In this document: positions 9,877 to 18,470 of the stretch, one piece after another
Position numbering within the stretch: the stretch's first letter is position 1
Layout of the letters: every line of letters starts with the position of its first letter
Source of the DNA: Actinomycetaceae bacterium
GTDB lineage: Bacteria > Actinomycetota > Actinomycetes > Actinomycetales > Actinomycetaceae
DNA length: 64,000 nt
Assembly: GCA_030537735.1 (NCBI GenBank)
Contig: JAUNVG010000007.1
Coordinates: forward strand, 1-64,000
Reading direction: 5' to 3'
Notes under the pieces: model-generated
Told to the model about the DNA's origin: nothing
What the model saw: the letters and a program-made list of their open reading frames with translations, nothing else
Databases searched by the model: none
Program-made: the position numbers and the translations under genes

Positions 9877-10737
9877 ATGACGAAAAATGCCGACCCCTCA
9901 CGCTTCGTGCTCACACTGTCGTGCCCAGACCGCCCGGGAATCGTGTACGCAGTGACCGCGCTCATCGCATCCAACGAGGGAAACATCATACAGTCGCAAC
10001 AATTTGGCGACCCCGACACCGGTTTATTCTTCATGCGCGTGGAGCTGGACAGCCCCGCTGGGCGTGAACCTATCGATGCGGGTATGAGGAAATTCGGTGA
10101 AGAGTTCAAAGCATCCTGGCACCTAGAAGAAGCCGGGCACCGGATGCGCACCATCATCATGGCATCCAAAGAAGGCCACTGCCTGTCCGACTTGCTCTAC
10201 CGGCAGCGATACCTGGACTTAAACATTGATGTTGTGGCGGTTGTCGCCAACCACCCGGACCTGGCTCCAGTGGCCCAGTTCTACTCCGTGCCCTTCCTCT
10301 GCATCCCGGTCACCCCCGAAACCAAAGCAGAAGCGGAAAAAGAACTACTGAACTTGGTGCGGGCTGAAAACGTTGAACTCGTCGTATTGGCGCGATACAT
10401 GCAGATACTATCGGACGAAATGTGTCGAGAACTTGCTGGTAACGTCATTAACATTCACCATTCGTTCCTGCCCTCGTTTAAGGGGGCGCGCCCCTATCAG
10501 CAGGCACACGATCGGGGCGTGAAACTAATTGGCGCTACCGCCCACTACGTCACCGCGGAACTAGATGAAGGCCCCATCATCGAACAGGACGTCACCCGCG
10601 TGAGCCACCGTGAATCCACCCGCGACCTGGTGGCTTTGGGGCAAGACGTGGAACGGCGCGTACTCGCGCAGGCGGTTACCTGGCACTGTGAACGTCGAGT
10701 GCTCCTGAACGGGCATCGCACGGTAGTGTTCAGCTAA
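9877..10737 (+). CDS. purU: Formyltetrahydrofolate deformylase
   Basis: The enzyme hydrolyses 10-formyl-THF to formate and THF, balancing one-carbon pools. The 286-residue product has an N-terminal ACT domain (about 8-85, starting FVLTLSCPDRPGIV) and a formyltransferase-fold domain (about 90-286) containing NIHHSFLPSFKGA (about 192-204) and the D in AELDEGPIIEQDV. Length and order match PurU. The start is uncertain: ATG 9877 fits homologues but has no clear ribosome site; GTG codons lie upstream at 9871, 9844 and 9829. It precedes the ZTP-riboswitch glyA-folD operon, so the whole 10-13 kb block serves folate one-carbon metabolism. Confidence 0.93.
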   Translation: MTKNADPSRFVLTLSCPDRPGIVYAVTALIASNEGNIIQSQQFGDPDTGLFFMRVELDSPAGREPIDAGMRKFGEEFKASWHLEEAGHRMRTIIMASKEGHCLSDLLYRQRYLDLNIDVVAVVANHPDLAPVAQFYSVPFLCIPVTPETKAEAEKELLNLVRAENVELVVLARYMQILSDEMCRELAGNVINIHHSFLPSFKGARPYQQAHDRGVKLIGATAHYVTAELDEGPIIEQDVTRVSHRESTRDLVALGQDVERRVLAQAVTWHCERRVLLNGHRTVVFS

Positions 10738-10743
10738 CCAGGG

Positions 10744-11026
10744 CAAGGCAACCGTAACAGCGGTGGGGAGACAAGGTAACCGCGAGAGTGGCGGAGAGAT
10801 AAGACAGCCGCAAGAGCGGTAGGAATGCGAAGCAACCGCCAGAATGTCGGGAGACAGTGTAGCCGCGAGAGCAATAGGAATAGAAGGCTACCGGAAGAGT
10901 GGGCGGGAGATAAGACAGCCGCAACAGTGGTGGGAATGCAAGACAGCCGCAAGAGCGGTGGGAATGCAAGACAGCCGCCAGAATGTCGGGAGACAGTGTA
11001 GCCACAAGAGCGGTGGAGATAGTTGT
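10744..11026. repeat. 28-bp tandem repeat array, ten imperfect units
   Basis: Ten units of 27-28 bp repeat a core like AGCCGCAAGAGCGGTGGGAA. Core starts are at 10750, 10778, 10806, 10834, 10861, 10889, 10917, 10945, 10973 and 11000. Units 3-5 recur as units 8-10 with an offset of 139 bp, so a five-unit block was duplicated. Many units contain the small inverted element CCGC..GCGG. The array fills the gap between purU and the ZTP riboswitch. It is not CRISPR: there are no spacers. Confidence 0.9.
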
Positions 11027-11080
11027 CCCGCCCAGCGGAAGCAGCACCGTTTTACTCTGCAAGTGCGGTATCGTGAAAAC

Positions 11081-11153
11081 TGTCGTGACTGGCGCCTAAG
11101 GTGGGACACCACCGGGGAGCGACACCGACGATCCTAAGGCCGCTCGCCTGGGC
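11081..11153 (+). ncRNA. ZTP (pfl) riboswitch before glyA
   Basis: The sequence holds the conserved ZTP riboswitch parts in order. P1 is TGTCG (11081-11085) with CGACA (11121-11125). The conserved GTGACTGGCG follows P1. A hairpin GGTG/CACC comes next, followed by the conserved CCGGGGAGCGAC strand. The 3' CGCCTGGGC (11145-11153) pairs with GGCG as the pseudoknot. It is very like the Schaalia odontolytica aptamer whose structure is known. The class binds ZTP/ZMP, the signal of 10-formyl-THF shortage, and raises expression of folate genes; glyA and folD are typical targets. Confidence 0.92.
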
Positions 11154-11216
11154 CGCGGGATCACACTGCTGAACAATCGTGAAGCAGTGCGGCGAACACC
11201 ATTACCATGGAGGATC
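11130..11216 (+). promoter_or_regulatory. Possible expression platform of the ZTP riboswitch
   Basis: GATCCT (11130-11135), in the linker between the aptamer halves, is complementary to AGGATC (11211-11216), which overlaps the glyA Shine-Dalgarno GGAGG (11209-11213). A local hairpin CACTGCT/AGCAGTG (11164-11170, 11183-11189) lies between. One reading is translational control: without ligand the linker masks the ribosome site. This is an inference from base pairing only. Confidence 0.4.
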
Positions 11217-11223
11217 CCCCAAG

Positions 11224-12519
11224 ATGACATCACCACACATGACTCCGCTGGCAGAGTTCGACCCAGAAATCGCGGCCGTACTCGACGCTGAACTTGATAG
11301 GCAACGCTCCACCCTGGAGATGATCGCCTCAGAGAACTTCGTACCCTTATCCGTACTGCAGGCACAAGGGTCAGTATTGACAAACAAGTACGCGGAAGGC
11401 TACCCGGGTAGGCGCTACTACGGTGGGTGTGAAGCCGTAGACGTGGCCGAGAACCTGGCGATTGAACGCGCCAAAGAGGTTTTCGGCGCAGCTTACGTCA
11501 ACGTACAGCCCCATTCAGGTTCCCAAGCCAACGCCGCAGTACTGACCGCTTTAGCTAAACCAGGCGACACTATCCTTGGTCTCTCCCTAGCGCACGGCGG
11601 TCACCTCACCCACGGGATGAAAATTAATTTCTCTGGACGTCTTTACAACGCGGTGTCCTACCAAGTTGACCCTGACACCATGCTGATCGACATGGAAGAC
11701 GTCGCGCGTACGGCGCGTGAACACCGCCCGGCAGTTATTATCGCCGGCTGGTCGGCGTACCCGCGGGTGCTAGATTTCCAAGCGTTCCGTGACATTGCTG
11801 ATGAAGTGGGAGCGAAACTGTGGGTCGACATGGCACACTTCGCGGGCCTGGTGGCGGCAGGTATCCACCCCAATCCGGTACCGTATGCGGACGTGGTTTC
11901 CACAACCGTGCATAAGACTATTGGGGGACCGCGTTCGGGGATGATTTTGTCCCGTGACGTGGAGTTAGGCAAGAAAATTGACTCCGCGGTTTTCCCCGGC
12001 GAACAAGGCGGGCCCCTCATGCACGTGATTGCTGCTAAAGCGGTGGCGATGAAGGTTGCAGCGACAGAGGAGTTCGCTGACCGTCAGCGCCGCACCGTGG
12101 AAGGGGCGAAACTTTTAGCTCAGCGGTTGGTGCAGCCCGATGTGGAAGCCGCCGGCATCCGCGTTCTCACCGGCGGCACGGATGTGCACCTGGTGCTAAT
12201 CGACCTGCGGGACTCAGAACTTAACGGGCAGGACGGAGAAGACCTACTGCACCGGATTGGGATTACCGTGAACCGTAATGCGGTGCCTTTCGACCCGCGT
12301 CCCCCGCGCGTGACTTCCGGCCTGCGTATCGGCACTCCCGCGCTTGCTACTCGCGGTTTTGACGCCGATGATTTCCGGGAAGTAGCCGACATTATTGCCA
12401 CCGGGCTGGTGCAGGGCGCTCGCGGTGGTATGGATAGTGTCGATGAAGAGGGATTGCGCGCCCGGGTTCGGGTATTGACCGATAAGCACCCGCTTTACCT
12501 TGGTTTGGAGCAGCGATGA
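11224..12519 (+). CDS. glyA: Serine hydroxymethyltransferase
   Basis: This PLP enzyme converts serine and THF to glycine and 5,10-methylene-THF, the main source of one-carbon units. The product has 431 residues, typical length. The PLP lysine is K231 in [18 protein letters not shown] near the N-terminus and the GGTDVHL segment are also family-typical. GGAGG lies ten bases before the ATG, within the riboswitch leader. The stop codon overlaps the folD start (ATGA), so the two are translated together under ZTP control. Confidence 0.97.
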   Translation: MTSPHMTPLAEFDPEIAAVLDAELDRQRSTLEMIASENFVPLSVLQAQGSVLTNKYAEGYPGRRYYGGCEAVDVAENLAIERAKEVFGAAYVNVQPHSGSQANAAVLTALAKPGDTILGLSLAHGGHLTHGMKINFSGRLYNAVSYQVDPDTMLIDMEDVARTAREHRPAVIIAGWSAYPRVLDFQAFRDIADEVGAKLWVDMAHFAGLVAAGIHPNPVPYADVVSTTVHKTIGGPRSGMILSRDVELGKKIDSAVFPGEQGGPLMHVIAAKAVAMKVAATEEFADRQRRTVEGAKLLAQRLVQPDVEAAGIRVLTGGTDVHLVLIDLRDSELNGQDGEDLLHRIGITVNRNAVPFDPRPPRVTSGLRIGTPALATRGFDADDFREVADIIATGLVQGARGGMDSVDEEGLRARVRVLTDKHPLYLGLEQR

Positions 12520-13421
12520 GGGCTCCTTGGGAAGGGGATGCGCGTGTCCTCGACGGTAAAGCATGCGCATCGCAGATCAAAGCTGAGCTAGCTGAACGAG
12601 TCGCGGCGTTGAAAGCGCGCGGTCACAACCCGGGGTTGGGAACCATCCTGGTGGGGGAGGATCCCGGTTCGGTTGCCTACGTCGCCGGTAAGCACCGTGA
12701 CTGTGAGCAGGTGGGGTTGCGTTCCATGCGTGCGGACCTGCCTGCGGATGCTTCGCAAGAGGACATTATTGCCGCCATTGAGGCTTTCAACCAGGACCCG
12801 GAATGCACCGGTTTCATCGTGCAGCTGCCTTTACCTAAGGACGTGGATACGAACCGGGTTTTAGAACTGATCAACCCTGATAAGGACGCCGACGGTTTGC
12901 ACCCTACTAACCTTGGGCGTTTGGTGCTGCGAGTAGGGGAGGAGATCACTTCACCCCTGCCGTGTACTCCGCGTGCGGTTATTGAACTGATTGAACGTAA
13001 TGGCATTGACCTTGAAGGTAAAGATGTTTGCGTGGTGGGGCGCGGCACTACGGTGGGGCGCTCCATTGGTTTGTTACTTACCCGCAAGGACGTTAATGCC
13101 ACGGTCACGTTGTGTCACACTGGCACCGTTGATCTAGCGCAGAAGGTGCGGCGCGCTGACGTGGTTGTAGCGGCCACTGGTGCGGCTGGTGTGATCACTG
13201 CAAGCATGATCAAGCCTGGCGCGGTAGTGCTCGATGTGGGTGTTACTCGCGTGGTTGATGAGGATGGTCGGGCGCGGTTGCATGGTGACGTGGCCGACGG
13301 TGTCGATGAAGTTGCTGCACACCTGTCACCCAATCCTGGTGGTGTGGGGCCGATGACGCGTGCGCTGTTATTGGCGAACGTGGTTGAGGCTGCGGAGCGC
13401 CAGGCAGGCATCGGCTCTTAG
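12516..13421 (+). CDS. folD: Bifunctional methylene-THF dehydrogenase / methenyl-THF cyclohydrolase
   Basis: FolD interconverts 5,10-methylene-THF and 10-formyl-THF using NADP. The 301-residue protein shows the substrate-site motifs ([13 protein letters not shown] with the catalytic Lys, and GFIVQLPLP) and the NADP loop GRGTTVGRS. The C-terminal [17 protein letters not shown] is diagnostic. It overlaps glyA by four bases. Together with purU upstream, the operon channels one-carbon units to purines, which fits its ZTP riboswitch. Confidence 0.97.
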   Translation: MRAPWEGDARVLDGKACASQIKAELAERVAALKARGHNPGLGTILVGEDPGSVAYVAGKHRDCEQVGLRSMRADLPADASQEDIIAAIEAFNQDPECTGFIVQLPLPKDVDTNRVLELINPDKDADGLHPTNLGRLVLRVGEEITSPLPCTPRAVIELIERNGIDLEGKDVCVVGRGTTVGRSIGLLLTRKDVNATVTLCHTGTVDLAQKVRRADVVVAATGAAGVITASMIKPGAVVLDVGVTRVVDEDGRARLHGDVADGVDEVAAHLSPNPGGVGPMTRALLLANVVEAAERQAGIGS

Positions 13422-13460
13422 GGTAGCGTAGTGGCGGGTTTGCCATACTTGGCGCCGGTC

Positions 13461-13672
13461 TAGTGTGTCAGCTTAAAACCGGTGGTAAGTAGCTGGTCTG
13501 TAGTGCTGCCGCGTACTTAGTCTGCCAGCTTCATGCCGTTGGTAAGTAGCAGGTTTCTGGTACTTGGTGCGTATCTAGTCTGCCAGCTTCAACTCTGCCG
13601 TAAGTGGCAGGTTTGTAGTGTTGGGTGCGTCTCCAGCCCGACCGTTGCCTACCGGTGGTAAGTAGCGGGTGG
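13461..13672. repeat. 57/58-bp degenerate tandem repeat, four copies
   Basis: Four imperfect units share a core GCCGTTGGTAAGTAGCAGGT, with TAAGT anchors at 13486, 13543, 13601 and 13659 (spacing 57, 58, 58). Between cores a weaker TAGTCTGCCAGCTT repeats. The array lies after folD and before its terminator and carries no gene. Confidence 0.75.
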
Positions 13673-13704
13673 CGGCCTGGTTTAAGTGGTGTGGAAGCAC
13701 TTGT

Positions 13705-13734
13705 GGGCGGGGCTCATTTGTTTGAGCCCCGCCC
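13705..13734 (+). terminator. Strong terminator after folD
   Basis: GGGCGGGGCTCA (13705-13716) pairs perfectly with TGAGCCCCGCCC (13723-13734) around a six-base loop, followed by TTTCA. It closes the glyA-folD unit before the GntR gene promoter. Confidence 0.85.
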
Positions 13735-13770
13735 TTTCACGTGTGGAGTGGGGTGTTGCGGCCACCGTAC

Positions 13771-13796
13771 TACTGTATTAAGCTAGTAATACAGTA
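13771..13796. promoter_or_regulatory. Operator palindrome of the GntR/YtrA-type regulator
   Basis: TACTGTATTA (13771-13780) and TAATACAGTA (13787-13796) form a perfect 10-bp inverted repeat with a six-base spacer. It ends 17 bases before the regulator start. Position and symmetry suggest that the regulator represses its own operon here. Confidence 0.7.
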
Positions 13797-13812
13797 GGTA
13801 TTGGAGCTGACA

Positions 13813-14190
13813 GTGAAGTTCGACAACGACAAACCCTTATGGACCCAACTGGTTGACGAATTCAGCCGCCAGATCGCCTCTGGACAGTGGCAGCCAGGGC
13901 AGGGAATCACGTCCGTGCGCACCCTCGCCCTAGAACTAGGGGTGAACCCCAACACCGTGCAAAAAGCCCTTGCCGAACTAGAGCGACAAGGGCTTGCCTT
14001 CCCAGAGCGAACCACAGGGCGATTCGTTACCACCGATGAAGAACGCATTAAAGCGCTCCAACACCAGTACGCCACACGCGCAACCACCAACTTCATCCAC
14101 CAGATTCGCGGTCTTGGGATGCAGAAGGATCAAGCGCTCGACCTGCTGACTAGGCACTGGTCAGACACAGATAAGGATAACAATGAGTAG
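13813..14190 (+). CDS. GntR family regulator, YtrA type
   Basis: The 125-residue protein has only the GntR winged-helix domain (residues about 10-78, with the recognition helix in LGVNPNTVQKALAELERQG) and a short helical tail, the size of the YtrA subfamily, which usually controls a linked ABC transporter. The start GTG at 13813 is preceded by GGAG; a TTG at 13801 would add four residues. It overlaps the ATPase gene by eight bases. The palindrome just upstream is its probable operator. Confidence 0.9.
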   Translation: MKFDNDKPLWTQLVDEFSRQIASGQWQPGQGITSVRTLALELGVNPNTVQKALAELERQGLAFPERTTGRFVTTDEERIKALQHQYATRATTNFIHQIRGLGMQKDQALDLLTRHWSDTDKDNNE

Positions 14191-14893
14191 CCAACAAAAC
14201 AGTGGCGCTGCCATTGACACCCGCAGGCTCACCAAATTCTACGGAGCAACACCCGCCTTACGAGGAGTCGACTTACAGCTAGAGACCGGGCAAATCGTAG
14301 GGTTGGTGGGAGCTAACGGCTGCGGTAAAACCACGCTGCTGAAAATCCTCGCAGGAGTGATCAGCGAATACAGTGGAGACGCCACCATACTCGGATTAAA
14401 ACCGTCAGTTGCAACCAAAGCGCGCGTAGCTTTCCTGTCCGACGCCAACCTCGTGCCCGCGCGCATGAAAGTCACTGACGCACTTAGCTTGTACGAAGAC
14501 TTCTTTGCAGACTTCGATCGCCGCCTCGCAGATGAACTAATAACCCAGCTAGGGCTATCCCCTAGCCAGCGAGGAAGCGAAATGTCTAAGGGAATGCGAG
14601 AAAAACTCAGGCTTGCACTAATCATGGGGCGACGCGCTGACATCTACCTGCTCGACGAACCCATGGGAGGAATCGACCCCGCAGCCCGTGAAGCCATCTT
14701 GCGCACAATCATCGGTAACGATCCCGACGGATCGCTGGTAGTGGTGTCTACCCACCAAGTCTCCGACGTTGAACAAGTCCTAGACCGAGCCGTAATTATG
14801 AAACAGGGCGTGATCACTCACAACATCACCTTGGATGAGCTACGCGAACAATACGGAATCGGACTTGATGGTTTCCTAAGGCAGGTGTACTAA
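14183..14893 (+). CDS. ABC transporter ATP-binding protein
   Basis: The 236-residue ATPase has Walker A GANGCGKTT (about 36-44), a signature-like MSKGMREKLRLAL in place of LSGGQ (near residue 134), and Walker B IYLLDEP (about 154-160), followed by the H-loop STHQ. It is the nucleotide-binding half of an ABC-2 type exporter whose permease begins one base after the stop. Its operon with a YtrA-type regulator suggests a role in response to a cell-wall-active compound or other toxic small molecule, but the substrate is unknown. Confidence 0.9.
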   Translation: MSSQQNSGAAIDTRRLTKFYGATPALRGVDLQLETGQIVGLVGANGCGKTTLLKILAGVISEYSGDATILGLKPSVATKARVAFLSDANLVPARMKVTDALSLYEDFFADFDRRLADELITQLGLSPSQRGSEMSKGMREKLRLALIMGRRADIYLLDEPMGGIDPAAREAILRTIIGNDPDGSLVVVSTHQVSDVEQVLDRAVIMKQGVITHNITLDELREQYGIGLDGFLRQVY

Positions 14894-15721
14894 ATGCTAT
14901 TGAAACTGATTCGCCACGAAGCTAAAGCCACTTGGCGTGACCTGCTGCTGATCGAAGCTGCCGCTGCAGTTGTGATTGCATCAATGCTAGCGCTGGTGTT
15001 AACAAAATCCTTCCTGCTAGTTGCATTCGCACGCGGACTTGCCTCGCTCGCAACTGTCCTGGGGGCTGTAGCCGTCCTCGTTTGGATGGCGGTGCGCTAC
15101 TACCGCACCGTTTACGGTGACACCGGGTACTTCGCGGGTTCCCTTCCCGCGCGCGGCGGGACCATTTGGGCGGGTAAAACGTTGTGGGCGGTAGTGGTTT
15201 CGGCTCTGGCCATGATCGTAATGGTGGTTGAGCAAAACCTGATCGACCGCACTGTTAATTGGAGTACTACCGGGACGTGGGAGTCGAAAACCTCCGCCAA
15301 CATGTTGCTTGTAGTCATGTTGGTAGCGGCAGTGGCGTTCGTTATCAGCGTTTTCGCGATCATTTCACTATCGCGCGCCGGAGTATTGGCCAGACTTAAC
15401 CCAGTTCTATCCCTAGTTATCACCGCCGTGGGGATGTGGCTTCTCACTCAGATCGCCGGGCTAGTCTCGACCGTATTGGTGCCTCTTAGCGTGACAATGC
15501 ATACCGATACGCTTACGGGTGCCAGCAGCTTCGAAGGATTTTCCTGGCAATACACCTCCCTCACCGAAGTCTTTACGTCGATCATGGAACAAGACAACGT
15601 CGCCAGTGAGTTACTGGTCATGACCCTGCCAGCTGGAGCCATCGTGGGGCAGATAATCGTGGTAGTGGCAGCTGCCTTTGTCACCGTCTGGTTGCTGGAG
15701 AAGCACTATACGTTGAACTAG
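14894..15721 (+). CDS. ABC-2 type transporter permease
   Basis: The 275-residue membrane protein has about six hydrophobic segments (from residues about 20, 50, 97, 135, 175 and 245) and no recognised catalytic motif. It is the membrane half of the exporter encoded with the preceding ATPase, whose stop codon it follows directly. The assignment rests on its hydrophobic layout and its place in a regulator-ATPase-permease operon. Confidence 0.8.
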   Translation: MLLKLIRHEAKATWRDLLLIEAAAAVVIASMLALVLTKSFLLVAFARGLASLATVLGAVAVLVWMAVRYYRTVYGDTGYFAGSLPARGGTIWAGKTLWAVVVSALAMIVMVVEQNLIDRTVNWSTTGTWESKTSANMLLVVMLVAAVAFVISVFAIISLSRAGVLARLNPVLSLVITAVGMWLLTQIAGLVSTVLVPLSVTMHTDTLTGASSFEGFSWQYTSLTEVFTSIMEQDNVASELLVMTLPAGAIVGQIIVVVAAAFVTVWLLEKHYTLN

Positions 15722-15788
15722 GGAACTATCTGCCACCTTTCGTTGCGCGTGTTTTCGGTGCGAGTGCTGCCGGGCAGTGCGCGGCGTG

Positions 15789-15841
15789 GAGTTCTGGTTG
15801 GGTAGTGTGTCTTTGGTGCGAGTTCTGGTTGGGTAGTGTGT
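15789..15841. repeat. 22-bp direct repeat
   Basis: GAGTTCTGGTTGGGTAGTGT is present at 15789 and again at 15820, each extended to 22 bp (period 31). It lies in the 258-bp gap after the ABC permease, where no gene is seen. Confidence 0.8.
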
Positions 15842-15957
15842 GTTCTCGATGCTACGTCCTGGCAAGTGCTTGGACGTGCTTCGATTACTTCAAGCGGGAA
15901 AATGCTTTAGCGTCATTGTTCTAAACTGCAGGACTGTAGAAGATTGTGTAGAATCAA

Positions 15958-15971
15958 GCTAGGGTGCTAGC
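15958..15971. promoter_or_regulatory. Small inverted repeat before the RHH gene
   Basis: GCTAG (15958-15962) and CTAGC (15967-15971) form a short inverted repeat nine bases before the ATG of the ribbon-helix-helix protein, and just after a possible -10 box TAGAAT (15949-15954). Such proteins commonly repress themselves at sites like this. Confidence 0.4.
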
Positions 15972-15979
15972 ATCCTACT

Positions 15980-16150
15980 ATGGTAGCTAAGCAGCAGTTC
16001 AATGTGTACCTTGACCCTACCTTGGTGAAACGGATTAAACACCAAGCCATTGATGAGGGGGCATCCCTGTCAGACGTTGTCGCGCGAGCCCTACAGCAGT
16101 ACCTCGACCACCAAGTTTTAGCGCAAGACCAAGGCGGCGAAATCGTGTGA
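15980..16150 (+). CDS. Small ribbon-helix-helix (CopG-like) protein
   Basis: This 56-residue ORF reads as a typical RHH protein. A beta strand QQFNVYLDP is followed by helix LVKRIKHQAIDEG, a turn, and helix SLSDVVARALQQYLDHQ. RHH proteins bind DNA as dimers through the strand and often serve as antitoxins or autorepressors. No toxin gene is next to it; the gene after a 276-bp gap is a VOC protein. It could be a remnant antitoxin or a lone regulator. The ribosome site is weak. Confidence 0.7.
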   Translation: MVAKQQFNVYLDPTLVKRIKHQAIDEGASLSDVVARALQQYLDHQVLAQDQGGEIV

Positions 16151-16426
16151 GGAAAATGAGGTAAGCGTGTCAACGGGGAGGTAAAAACTGTTTGAGAGCG
16201 TCCCACAGGTGCGAGTGGAAACCGCGTTCCAAGGAAGAATCCGACCCCTCATCAAGGGGAAACCCAACCCCACCTCAAGAGACAACCTCACTTCCATACT
16301 GCCAACCCAGTTGAAACTTAATAACCATGAACCTCGTACTACAACGAATCCGCACCAGCGTCGATTCGCGGCCCAATGCTGAAACACACCATGGGAAACG
16401 CTCAGCGAAATACGGAAAGGAAAGCC

Positions 16427-17194
16427 ATGGAAACAACCGTATGCCCCTACCACTTCACCCACGCCCCCGCAGCAATGGCAAAATTCCTGCAGGTAGTGGG
16501 ACTGGTGCCGGTTCGAACCTCCGGCTTAGAGTACACACTGCTGCGCGGCTACGCCGGCTACGTGGCGGTACACGGAACCGATCAGGCAGCGATCGGTAGT
16601 GGAAATGAAACCCACCTCTGCCTCGCCACCCCCAGTGTCGATGAGTACATAAAACATCATGAAGACACAGACCTTGAACTCATCCGATGGGACGAATCCT
16701 GGGGAGTATGCGCAGCAGCTATCGACCCCAACGGAAGCGGAGTGTGGATCAACGAGGTCGACCACGACCTCTACGGCTATCAAGACGTAGAAGAAAACAA
16801 CGAACCCACCGCTGAAGTAGTCATGGTTCGCTACAGTAAAGACTTCGACGCTGACCGGGAATTTTTCGCCTTGCTCGGGTTCCAACCAGCCCCCGGCGCC
16901 TGCCCCGAATGGGAACAGCTCAGCGCGAGTGAACAATCCGGGTGGATAGGACTGCACTATCCCGATCAGGGCCAGCCCAGCTACCGTCAGGAACCACGCT
17001 TCCACGCTGTCGGGAAAGTGCCACTTGTGCACCTAAGTTTCCAAACCCGCGAAGAACTTCAACAAGTAGCGCAAAGGCTCACCGAAAATGGCTACCCTGC
17101 GCAGATCGTGACCGATGCTGTTGCCACCAAGATTCACGTCACCGACCCGGACGGTAACCGGGTGGAGATACACCCCAGCTTGAAGGTAGCGTGA
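16427..17194 (+). CDS. Two-module VOC (glyoxalase/dioxygenase-fold) protein
   Basis: The 255-residue protein has two VOC modules (about 5-120 and 125-252). The C-terminal one is clearest, ending IHVTDPDGNRVEIHPS with the usual Glu metal-ligand position. VOC proteins include glyoxalases, ring-cleavage dioxygenases and drug-binding proteins, so the function is open. The ATG at 16427 follows AAAGGAAAG; the earlier in-frame ATG at 16376 lacks a site. A strong hairpin follows at 17248-17282. Confidence 0.75.
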   Translation: METTVCPYHFTHAPAAMAKFLQVVGLVPVRTSGLEYTLLRGYAGYVAVHGTDQAAIGSGNETHLCLATPSVDEYIKHHEDTDLELIRWDESWGVCAAAIDPNGSGVWINEVDHDLYGYQDVEENNEPTAEVVMVRYSKDFDADREFFALLGFQPAPGACPEWEQLSASEQSGWIGLHYPDQGQPSYRQEPRFHAVGKVPLVHLSFQTREELQQVAQRLTENGYPAQIVTDAVATKIHVTDPDGNRVEIHPSLKVA

Positions 17195-17247
17195 CCACGA
17201 CTAAAACCGACGTCACCGCTACCAATAGTCCCCACCTGCGTTACCCA

Positions 17248-17282
17248 GGGAGCTGAGCTTGCGGCTCGCAAGCGCAGCTCCC
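17248..17282. terminator. Bidirectional terminator hairpin
   Basis: GGGAGCTGaGCTTGCG (17248-17263) pairs with CGCAAGCgCAGCTCCC (17267-17282), a 15-bp stem with one internal mismatch and a three-base loop. It lies between the convergent VOC gene and the ornithine cyclodeaminase-family gene and could serve both. Confidence 0.8.
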
Positions 17283-17367
17283 CATAGGGGGACCGTGGTT
17301 TCCTCATCCGGACTCCGCCAACAGGGCAGGTGAGCTATCAGCGTGTCTTCGCGACAAATTCGAGCGA

Positions 17368-18372
17368 CTACTGCGACTGCCACACCGTGCCAACGTCGGC
17401 AGCCTGCGCGGCTTCCACAATCGCCAACCCCGTCCACAGGTCCTGCGTACCAACGCCGACGGTTTCGTAAACGATCACATCGCCCTCGTCAGTGCGCCCC
17501 GGCTTCTCGCCGCTAATTACCTGTCCGATCTCCGTATCCAACTGGTCACGTCTAATCAGCCCATCATTCAACGGAATGATTAAATCTCCACTTTCTTCCA
17601 CGCACGCTTCAACCTGGTCGCACACAATGCGGTCAGCCAGCTTAACAATATCTGCCCCGCACTCTTGCATATGAGGCTGGTAAGAACCAACGCACGAAAT
17701 CACGCACCCGGGCTTAATGTTGCGCGCCGACAACACCGGCTCATGAGAAGACGTAACTAAAATGATGGCATCAGCGCCCTCAGCCGCCTCATCAGCATCC
17801 GTCATGGTGACAACCTCGCCGGTGAAACCGCTGGCGGTGAACGGCTCCCAAGACTGCAGCCGATTAACGAAATCCTCCGCCAACTTCGCATCAGGATTAA
17901 CAACGCGCACCTGCTGCAAATCGGGAAGAGCGGTAACCATAGCAAGTACCTGCGTGAAAGCCTGCCCGCCGGTACCCACCAATACCCCCACGCGAGCATC
18001 CGGGGTAGCCAAGTACTTAAACGCCACCCCCGAGGACGCTCCGGTACGTATCTTCGTCACTGTGTCCCCATCCAGCACTGCTGTTACCGCGCCTGTGTCC
18101 CCGTCCACTACGACAGTCGTAGCAGGAGCCGTGGGCAGACCTCTTTTAGCGTTGTCCGGATACAAGCCAATGGTCTTAACCGCACCCGCATTAACGGAGG
18201 CACTGTAAGCGGGCATAACCAGGAAGGTTCGTCGCTCATCAACATTAATGCGAGTACGCAAAGGCAGATCAGCCTCACCGCGACTGGTAGCAACGAACGC
18301 TTTAGCAACGTCTTCCAACGCCTGCCGCATGGAGTAAACACTCCAAATCTCGGGGCCAGTTAATAAACGCAA
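17368..18372 (-). CDS. Ornithine cyclodeaminase / mu-crystallin family protein
   Basis: The 334-residue protein has the family's mixed fold with a Rossmann domain: KIRTGASSGVAFKYLATPDAR (substrate site and start of the domain), VGVLVGTGGQAFTQVLAM (NAD-binding glycine loop) and CVISCVGSYQPHMQE. Members include ornithine cyclodeaminase (ornithine to proline plus ammonia), alanine dehydrogenase, and ketimine or pyrroline-2-carboxylate reductases, and these cannot be told apart here. The start is a TTG with AAAGGA eight bases upstream. An MFS symporter gene lies upstream on the same strand; between them is a highly structured 180-bp element that may regulate this gene. Confidence 0.85.
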   Translation of the reverse strand: MRLLTGPEIWSVYSMRQALEDVAKAFVATSRGEADLPLRTRINVDERRTFLVMPAYSASVNAGAVKTIGLYPDNAKRGLPTAPATTVVVDGDTGAVTAVLDGDTVTKIRTGASSGVAFKYLATPDARVGVLVGTGGQAFTQVLAMVTALPDLQQVRVVNPDAKLAEDFVNRLQSWEPFTASGFTGEVVTMTDADEAAEGADAIILVTSSHEPVLSARNIKPGCVISCVGSYQPHMQECGADIVKLADRIVCDQVEACVEESGDLIIPLNDGLIRRDQLDTEIGQVISGEKPGRTDEGDVIVYETVGVGTQDLWTGLAIVEAAQAADVGTVWQSQ

Positions 18373-18470
18373 AGTATTTTCCTTTCGATAGTTACTAGCT
18401 ATTCAAACAGGTTCGGCACCCGGCGGCATTACCTGTTCACCAAACCCCTTCACTAAGAGCCCCAGTCCGG

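Noticed and set aside
10744..11026. A CRISPR array, because repeats are 28 bp and regular
   Set aside because: Units are directly adjacent with no unique spacers, they are imperfect throughout, and no cas gene is near.
16505..16530. A tRNA T-arm-like sequence (GGTTCGAACC)
   Set aside because: No acceptor or anticodon stem can be built around it and it lies inside the VOC gene.
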